Origin: Chelonoidis abingdonii
Lineage: Eukaryota; Chordata; Testudines; Testudinidae
Direction of reading: 5' to 3'
Assembly: GCF_003597395.2 (NCBI RefSeq)
Contig: NC_133770.1
Coordinates: forward strand, 86,697,111 to 86,761,110
Length of the DNA: 64,000 nucleotides
How positions within the stretch are numbered: position 1 is the first letter of the stretch; the number at the start of each line of letters is the position of its first letter. The notes under the pieces were generated by a model. It searched no databases and had not been told where the DNA came from. It saw nothing but the letters and a program-made list of their open reading frames with translations. Below, piece by piece: positions 58,451-64,000 of the stretch. A program made the translations under genes and the position numbers.

Positions 58451-58985
58451 AGATAACTGTCCCATCTATTTGGCACTGGTGAGGTCTCAGCTGGACTATT
58501 TGTCCAGTTCCGTGCACCACACTTTAGGAAAGATGTGGACAAATTGGCAAGAGTCCAGATGAAAGCAACAAAAATGATAAAAGGTCTAGAAAACCTACCT
58601 ATGAGGAAAGGTTAAAAAAATCGGCAAGTTTAGTCTTAAAAGAAGACAGGGGGACCTGAAAACAGTCTCCAAATACGTTAAAAGCTATTGTAAAGAGCGT
58701 AGCAATCAATCGCTGTCCATGTCCACTGAAGGTAGGATAACAACTAATGGGCTTAATCTACAGCAAGGGAGATTTAGGTAGGAAAAACTTTCCAACTATA
58801 AGGATTAGTTAACTTCTGGAATAGATTACCAAGGAAGGCTGTGCAATCCCTGTCTAATGTGTTTTTAAGAACACATAGACAAACACCTATCAAGGATGGT
58901 TTAGGTTTACTTGGCACTGCCTCAGGTTGAGGGGATCGACTACATGTCCTCTCGAGGTCTCTTGCAGCACTACATTTCTATGATT

Positions 58986-59771
58986 TTATGTTCATGTTAC
59001 AACTGTTACTTTGCATAGTAGCAGAGGCATATTTTCTGGAAAAGAAAAGGATTTTGGAAAACCAAACCAAGTAATTTTTATTATGCAGCTTCAATCTGCA
59101 TTCAATTTCATTCCACTGGCACAGTTTCCCAGACTTGAGGGGGCATATTGCTTATATCAAGACCCAGGATTTGGATTTTAGCTTGTAAACTGTGTAATGG
59201 TGGAGAGAGGGAGGTCATGATAACATGGCAAGTAAGACGACAATGCACTGCTATGGTAAGGTTTGAATAAATTTATATCATTCTGCTATAAGTCTAAGAA
59301 GACATTGATGCAGGTACAAGAAGAAAAGAGATCTTCAAGTAACCAAAAACTAATTCCCCGCAGGGAATTCCCCAGCATGGAGGAATCCGTGACACTCCAG
59401 CTGGAACCAATGATAGGGGGTCACTAAGCTTAAAACAAGGACATAAACTTAATATCCAGCACTATATTCAAGTATGCATGCAGAAAACAAAAGCTTGTCT
59501 ACCACAAAGCAGGAAGATGAACTATGAGGACCTATGGATCATTCCATCCTTAGTACTCTACTTCTAGTTATGCGGGCAAGTTAATATTAGAAGAGTAAAA
59601 CCCTATCCCAAATATCAAAATTAGAAATTGCTTTTATATATTTCTACTTTTCCCCCTTCTTTGGCTTTCCCCATATTATAAAGTGATCTTTCAAGCTATT
59701 TTGGTGACATCACTGGTAAAAAGTAGTTAGATGCTCAGCTACTACAGTGATGGGTGCTACAGACACTCTAA
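58986..59771. other. Non-coding stretch before the Harbinger element
   Basis: It contains the second copy of the unrecognised repeat (59332-59471). The last bases, TAA (59769-59771), are the left target duplication of the Harbinger element. Confidence 0.65.
59332..59471. repeat. Unrecognised repeat, second copy
   Basis: It aligns with 58040-58176 (GATCTTCAAGTAACCAAAAA ... CCAGCACTATATTCAA). Differences are scattered substitutions and two or three small indels. Here it stands outside CR1, which shows that the repeat is an independent unit. Confidence 0.7.
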
Positions 59772-60089
59772 GGGTATGTCTACACTACGAAATTAGGTCA
59801 AATTTATAGAAGTCAATTTTTTAGAAATCGATTTTATACAGTTGATGGTGTGTGTTCCCACTCCAAGCCCTTTAAGACCATTAACTCAGCGGAGTGCATC
59901 CACAGTACCGAGGCTAGCATCTACTTCCGAAGCGTTGCACTGTGGTAGCTATCCCACAGTTCCCACAGTCTTCGCCACCCATTGGAATTCTGGGTTGCAC
60001 TCCCAATGCCTGATGGGTCAAAAACATTGTTGCGGGTGGTTCTGGGTATGTGTCATCAGCCCCCCCCCCTTCCTTCCTCCCTCCCTTTC

Positions 60090-60207
60090 TCCCTCCCTCC
60101 GTGAAAGCAATAGCAGACAATTGTTTCGAGCCTTATTTCCTGGGTTACCTGTGCAGATGCCATACCACAGCAAGCATGGAGCCTGCTCAGCTCATCGTCA
60201 CCATACG
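60090..60207 (+). repeat. Upstream copy of a duplicated Harbinger segment
   Basis: GCAGACAATTGTTTCG, GTGCAGATGCCATACCACAG and CAAGCATGGAGCCTGCTCAG recur, slightly changed, at 60784-60889. This copy is about 14 bases longer (it keeps TCCTGGGTTACC). It retains an ATG where the downstream copy, at the transposase start, has ACG. Confidence 0.85.
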
Positions 60208-60630
60208 TCTTCTGGGTGCTGGCAGACATGCCACTGCATTGCTACACATAAGCAGCTCATTGCCTTTGGCAGCAGACGGAGCACTATGTCTGCTCTTTTA
60301 GCTGACCTCAGTGAGGTTGGTATGGGGCGCCTGGGCAGACACTGGTGCTCCTGGCAGTCCTCAGTGAGGTCTGCCAGGGGCATCTGGACATAAGTGGGAG
60401 TGACTCCAGGTCATTCTTTTTTTAAGTTTTGTCTCATGGAGATTAAGTCCTGTCTGCAGTTGTATTGCACCATCTTCTGGAGAATAGCCAGGAGACGACA
60501 ATGGCTAGCAGTCATACTGCAACTGTCTGCTGCCAGCCTAAGATATATAAAAGAGAGATGGAGTGGATCAAAACAAGACAGACCAGATTTGTTTTATATT
60601 CATTTGCTCCCCGCTCCCTGAATAGTGGAG

Positions 60631-60705
60631 GGAGGGATAGCTCAGTGGTTTGAGCACTGGCCTGCTAAACCCAGGGTTTTGAGTTCAGTCCTTGAAGGGG
60701 CCATT
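60631..60705 (+). mobile_element. tRNA-like SINE head inside the Harbinger element
   Basis: GGATAGCTCAGTGGTTTGAG (box A) and GGGTTTTGAGTTCAGTCCTT (worn box B) match the heads of the SINEs at 44026 and 54370. The linker and CR1-like tail are absent; after GGGGCCATTC Harbinger sequence continues. It may be a truncated SINE insertion or an inherited part of this Harbinger family. Confidence 0.8.
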
Positions 60706-60858
60706 CTGTGTGACAGTTGTGTGTTTCTCCTTGATGCAAACCCACCCCCTTCATTGATTTTAATTCCCTGTAAGACAAGTCGCCCCTCCCTCCATCAGAG
60801 CAATGGCAGACAATTGTTTCGCGCCTTTTTTCAGTGCAGATGCCATAGCACAGCAAGC

Positions 60859-62124
60859 ACGGAGCCTGCTCAGATCACCGCCACAATTATGAGCACTGTG
60901 AACAGCACACATACTATCCTGCAGTATATGCAGAACCAGAACCTGCAGAAGCAAAACCAGGGGAGGAGGTGATGGCAGCATGGTGACAAGAGTGATGAGG
61001 ACGTGGACACAGACTTCTCTCAAAGTACAGGCCCTGGCTATGTGGACATCATGGTAGTAATGGAGCAGTTTCATGCCGTCGAATGCTGATTCTGGGCCGG
61101 GGAAACAAGCACAGACTGGTCAGACCACATAGTGTTGCAAGTCTAGGACGATTCCCAGTGGCTGCATAACTTTCGCATGCGTAAGAGTACTTTCATGAAA
61201 CTTTGTGACTTGCTTTCCCCTGCCCTGAAGCACAAGAATACCAAGATGCGAGCAGCCCTCACAGTTGAGAAGTGAGTGGCGATAGCCTTGTGGAAACTTG
61301 CAACACTAAACAGCTATCAGTCAGTTGGGCATCTACTGTGGGGGTTGCTGTGATCCAAATAGCCAACACAATGAAAGAGCTCCTGATATCAAGGGTAGTG
61401 ACTCTGGGAAATGTGCAGGTCATAGTGGATGGCTTTGCTGCAGTAGGATTCCCTAACTGTGGTGGGGGGACAGACGGAACCCATATCCCTATCTTGGCAC
61501 CGGAGAACCAAGCCAGTGAGTACATAAACTGCAAGGGGTATTTTTCAATGGTGCTGCAAACACTGGTGGATCATAAGGAATGTTTCACCAACATCAGTGT
61601 GGGATGTCCAGGAAAGGTACATGATGCTCGCATCTTCAGGAACTCGTGTCTGTTTCAAAAGCTGTAGGAAGGGACATCCCAGACCAGAAAATAATCATTG
61701 GGGATGTTAAAATACCTATAGTTATCCTTGGAGACCCAGCCTACCCCTTAATGCCATGGCTCATAAAGCTGTACACAGGCAGCCTGGACAGTAGTAAGGA
61801 GCTGTTCAACTATAGGCTGAGCAAGAGCAGAATGGTCGTAGAATGTGCCTTTGGACATTTAAAAGTGAGCTGGCGCAGTTTACTGACTTGGATAGACCTC
61901 AGCGAAACCAATATTCCCATAGTTATTACTGCTTGCTGTGCGCTCCACAATATCTGAGAGAGTAAGGGGTAGATGTTTATGGCAGGGTGGGAGGTTGAGG
62001 CAAATCGCCTGGCCGCTGATTATGCGCAGCCAGACACCAGGGCAGTTAGCAGAGTACAGGAGGGCGTGGTGCGCATCAGAGAAGCTTTGAAAACCAGTTG
62101 CATGACTGGCCAGGCTATGGTGTG
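60859..62124 (+). pseudogene. PIF/Harbinger transposase (HARBI1-like, DDE)
   Basis: The product would cut and paste the transposon, with the Myb protein as DNA-binding partner. The N-terminal part (60859-61270) reads EPAQITATIMSTVNSTHTIL, then, after a frameshift, FSQSTGPGY, DDSQWLHNFRMRKSTFMKLC. Three in-frame stops lie there (TGA after HAVEC, TAG after LQV, TGA after TVEK). Catalytic domain: VIVDGFAAVGFPNCGGGTDG has the first Asp of the DDE triad (61413-61475), then YFSMVLQTLVDHKECFTNIS and GKVHDARIFRNS. Another frameshift near 61650 leads to VILGDPAYPLMPWLIKLYTG (second Asp) and RMVVECAFGHLK (Glu). A TGA at 61955 ends it early; homologous sequence goes on to TGA at 62122. The start ATG reads ACG. 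Triad residues remain but the gene is dead. Confidence 0.92.
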
Positions 62125-62560
62125 AAAGTTCTGTTTGTTTCTCCTTGATGAGCCACCCCATCCGCCACTCTACTTCCCTGTAAACTAACCACCCTCCCCT
62201 CCCTGTAGCGGTGCTCTGTACTCATGCTGCCTTTCCTGAACCTTAGCCATACTCTGGAGCATAGCAGTTTGTTCCTCCAGTAGGCTCTGCATTGCCTCTT
62301 GCCTTCTGTCACCAAGCTGATGCCACCTATCATTTTCAGCCCGCCACTTATTATCTTCAGCCCGCCACCTGTCCTCACATTTGTACTGTGCTTTCCTGGA
62401 CTCTGACATTGTCTGCCTCCATGCATTCCGCTGGGCTCTTTCAGTGTGGGAGGACTGAATGAGCTCAGAGAACATTTCATCGCGAGTGTCTTTTTTCGCC
62501 TTCTAATCTTTGCTAGCCTCTGGGAAGGAGAAAATAGTGTGAGCACTGAAACATTTGCAG

Positions 62561-63226
62561 CTGGTGGAGGAAAAAAAAAGGGAGAGTGGTAGTTAAAAAG
62601 ACATTTTAGAGAACAATGGGTAGACTCTTCGTTTAAAATGGGTTGGCAATTTAAAAGGAGGGACTGCGGTTTTCAGGTTAACATGCAGCACAAACCCAGC
62701 TAGCCCCACCCCTCCCCACAATTCTCTGGGATGATCGCTTCACCCCTCCCCCCACCGCGTGACTAACAGCAGGAAATATTTCTGTTCAGCCACAGGCAAA
62801 CAGCCAAGCAGGACGGGCACCTCTGAATGTCCCCTTAATAAAATCAGCCTATTTGAACCAGGTGACCAGGAATATCACTCTCCTGAGGATAACAGAGAGA
62901 ACGGACGTTGTTTGAATGCCAGCAAACACCGGTATCATACGTGGTGTTATGCAGTGATTCCAGACTACGTGCTACTGGCCTGGTGTGGTAAAGTGTCCTA
63001 CCATGGAGGATGGAATAAGGCTGCCCTCCCCAGAAACCTTTTGCAAAGGCTTTGGGAGTACATCCAGGAGAGCTTTATGGAAATGTCTCTGGAGGATTTC
63101 CACTCCACCCCCAGACACGTTAACAGAATTTTCCAGTAGCTGTACTGGCCGCGAATGACAGGGCAAATTAATCATTAAACACGCTTGCTTTTAAACCATG
63201 TATAATATTTACAAAGATACACTTAC
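62561..63226 (-). other. Intron of the Harbinger Myb/SANT gene
   Basis: Donor: exon CACCTCTG followed by GTAAGTGTATC (63226 down). Acceptor: a pyrimidine run (CTCTCCCTTTTTTTTTCCTC) then CACCAG before CTGCAAATG (62561). With this join the frame runs from ...PGTS through AANVS. An alternative acceptor 47 bases further (CTTCCCAG) would read into a stop, so the first is preferred. Length 666 bp. An antisense open frame lies within it. Confidence 0.8.
62759..63139 (+). CDS. Uncharacterised antisense ORF inside the Harbinger intron
   Basis: A 126-residue open frame on the plus strand, fully inside the intron of the minus-strand Myb gene. The C-terminal two thirds look protein-like: HRYHTWCYAVIPDYVLLAWC, then GKVSYHGGWNKAALPRNLLQ and RLWEYIQESFMEMSLEDFHS, ending NRIFQ and a TAG. 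It is rich in Trp, Tyr, Leu and charged residues in a helix-like pattern, unlike the chance frames of this window. The first third may be out of its original frame. I recognise no family. It could be a third Harbinger protein, a captured gene fragment, or chance. Confidence 0.35.
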   Translation: MTNSRKYFCSATGKQPSRTGTSECPLNKISLFEPGDQEYHSPEDNRENGRCLNASKHRYHTWCYAVIPDYVLLAWCGKVSYHGGWNKAALPRNLLQRLWEYIQESFMEMSLEDFHSTPRHVNRIFQ

Positions 63227-64000
63227 CAGAGGTGCCTGGCAGGTCCAGGAGGCAGCCTTGGGTGGGTTCGGGGGGTACTGACTCCAGGTCCAAGGTGAGA
63301 AACAGTTCCTGGCTGTTGGGGAAAATGGTTTCTCCACTTGTATGCTGTGAGCTCTCTTCCTCATCCCCAAAACCCGCACCACTTTTGTGTGCTACTCCAC
63401 TGATGGAGTCAAAGCACAGCGGTGGGGTAGTTGTAGGGGCACCTCCTAGAATGGCATGCAGCTCATTATAGAAGTGGCATGCCTGGGGCTCTGACCCGGA
63501 GCGGCCGTTTGCCTCTCTGTTTTTTTGGTAGGCATGCCTCAGCTCCTTAAGTTTCATGCGGCACTGCTGTGGGTCCCTGCTATAGCTTCTGTCCTTCATG
63601 CCCTTGGAGATTTTTTGAAATGTTTGGGCATTGTGTCTTTTGGAACGGAGTTCTGATAGCATGGATTCATCTCCCCATACAGTGATCAGATCCCATACCT
63701 CCCGTTCAGTCCATGCTGGGGCTCTTTTGCGATTCTGGGACTCCATCATGGTCACCTCTGCTGATGAGATCTGCACTCACCCGCAGATCACCACGCTGGC
63801 CAAACAAGAAATGAGATTCAAAAGTTTGTGGGCCTTTTCCTGTCTACCTGGCTACTGCATCAGAGTTGAAAGTGCTGTCCAGAGCGGTCACAATGGAGCA
63901 TTCTGGGATAGTTCCCGGAGACCAATACTGTCGAATTGCGACCACAATACCTCAAATTCAACCTGGCAAGGTTGATTTCAATGCTAATCCCCTCGTCGGG

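Larger units (their letters stand above)
56985..58985 (+). mobile_element. CR1 LINE, 5'-truncated, with an internal insertion
   Basis: Plus-strand CR1 starts in the linker after the endonuclease (CAATATGGCTGCATCACAAG) and runs through the reverse transcriptase to the 3' UTR, ending TACATTTCTATGATTTTATG. It is interrupted at 58040-58176 by an unrecognised repeat. A poly-A tract near 57690-57706 and many stops show age. Confidence 0.9.
62185..63749 (-). pseudogene. Harbinger Myb/SANT DNA-binding protein, two exons
   Basis: Exon 1 (63749-63227, 174 codons plus one base) is open. From the likely start MMESQNRKRAPAWTEREVWD a Myb/SANT (trihelix) domain spans residues 10-100: three helices with tryptophans, ending KLKELRHAYQKNREANGR and HFYNELHAILGG, then an acidic Ser/Thr/Glu-rich tail. 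Exon 2 starts at 62560 (AANVSVLTLFSPSQRLAKIR), is basic (KIRRRKK), and continues in another frame with MFSELIQSSHTERAQRNAWR and a coiled-coil Glu/Arg/Gln stretch to the stop at 62185. The frame change lies in an A-run at 62491-62496. The protein would bind transposon ends and bring the transposase to the nucleus. The frameshift makes this copy broken. Confidence 0.88.
59772..64000 (+). mobile_element. PIF/Harbinger DNA transposon, right end outside the window
   Basis: The left terminus GGGTATGTCTACACTACGAA (after TAA) is Harbinger-like and resembles the MITE at 38994. It carries the two genes typical of the superfamily: a DDE transposase (plus, 60859-62124) and a Myb/SANT protein (minus, 63749-62185), convergent and about 60 bp apart. 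The 5' non-coding part (59772-60858) includes a poly-C tract, a tandem duplication and a tRNA-like SINE head. The sequence at 63940-64000 has not yet reached the right inverted repeat. All genes are damaged. Confidence 0.92.

Noticed and set aside
59842..60393. 183-residue open frame in the 5' part of the Harbinger element
   Set aside because: It crosses a poly-C tract and the duplicated non-coding segment and has no match to either known Harbinger protein. GC-rich transposon leader explains the lack of stops.
60639..60692. A functional tRNA gene
   Set aside because: Boxes A and B are present, but the acceptor stem does not pair and the same head is found in the two SINEs, so it is SINE-derived.
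61272..61957. A domesticated HARBI1 host gene
   Set aside because: The reading frame is broken by stops and frameshifts and lies next to a Myb gene and a Harbinger terminus with a TAA flank. It is a transposon copy.

Overview
The window looks like intergenic or intronic DNA from a sauropsid, most likely a turtle. It is AT-rich and holds no host gene, exon series, tRNA, rRNA or CRISPR array that I can support. The organism call rests on the repeats: CR1 LINEs, tRNA-derived SINEs whose 3' tail matches the CR1 3' end, DIRS-type tyrosine-recombinase retrotransposons, a two-gene PIF/Harbinger DNA transposon with a Harbinger-like MITE, several short hAT-type elements with 8-bp target duplications, solo LTRs, and old MIR-like fragments. 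That mix suits cryptodiran turtles; the species cannot be fixed from sequence alone.

Layout. 1-15.3 kb: an LTR fragment at the left edge, a CR1 3' half (3.8-4.9 kb, minus), a solo LTR (4.96-6.07 kb), an inverted solo LTR (7.30-8.38 kb), an old CR1 tail split by a hAT element (10.1-10.7 kb), an LTR-like promoter region (11.2-11.9 kb), and an LTR split by a hAT element (12.3-13.5 kb). 15.3-21.4 kb: DIRS element A with a second DIRS element B inside its recombinase gene. 25.4-33.9 kb: a long CR1 (plus) split by a nearly complete DIRS element C (26.6-32.5 kb, minus) and by a 123-bp hAT element. 36.9-39.9 kb: DIRS element E, internally deleted and split by a 686-bp Harbinger-like MITE. 48.7-51.6 kb: DIRS element D, internally deleted. 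57-59 kb: a CR1 (plus) containing a 137-bp repeat I do not recognise, with a second copy at 59.3 kb. 59.8 kb to the right edge: a PIF/Harbinger element.

How the genes work together. Element C shows DIRS architecture: gag-like ORF1, reverse transcriptase/RNase H, tyrosine recombinase, inverted terminal repeats, and an internal complementary region that is the complement of the two ends joined. All its genes are broken, including a stop at the codon expected for the first catalytic arginine of the recombinase. The Harbinger element carries a DDE transposase (plus strand, decayed) converging on a Myb/SANT gene (minus strand) with a recognisable intron, and an unexplained 126-residue ORF runs antisense inside that intron. 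All five DIRS copies lie on the minus strand. No element here appears able to move by itself.

I saw no clearly new defence or metabolic system. The best leads are the antisense ORF in the Harbinger intron, the unrecognised 137-bp repeat, the tRNA-like SINE head inside the Harbinger element, and the deletion in element B that begins at its internal complementary junction.
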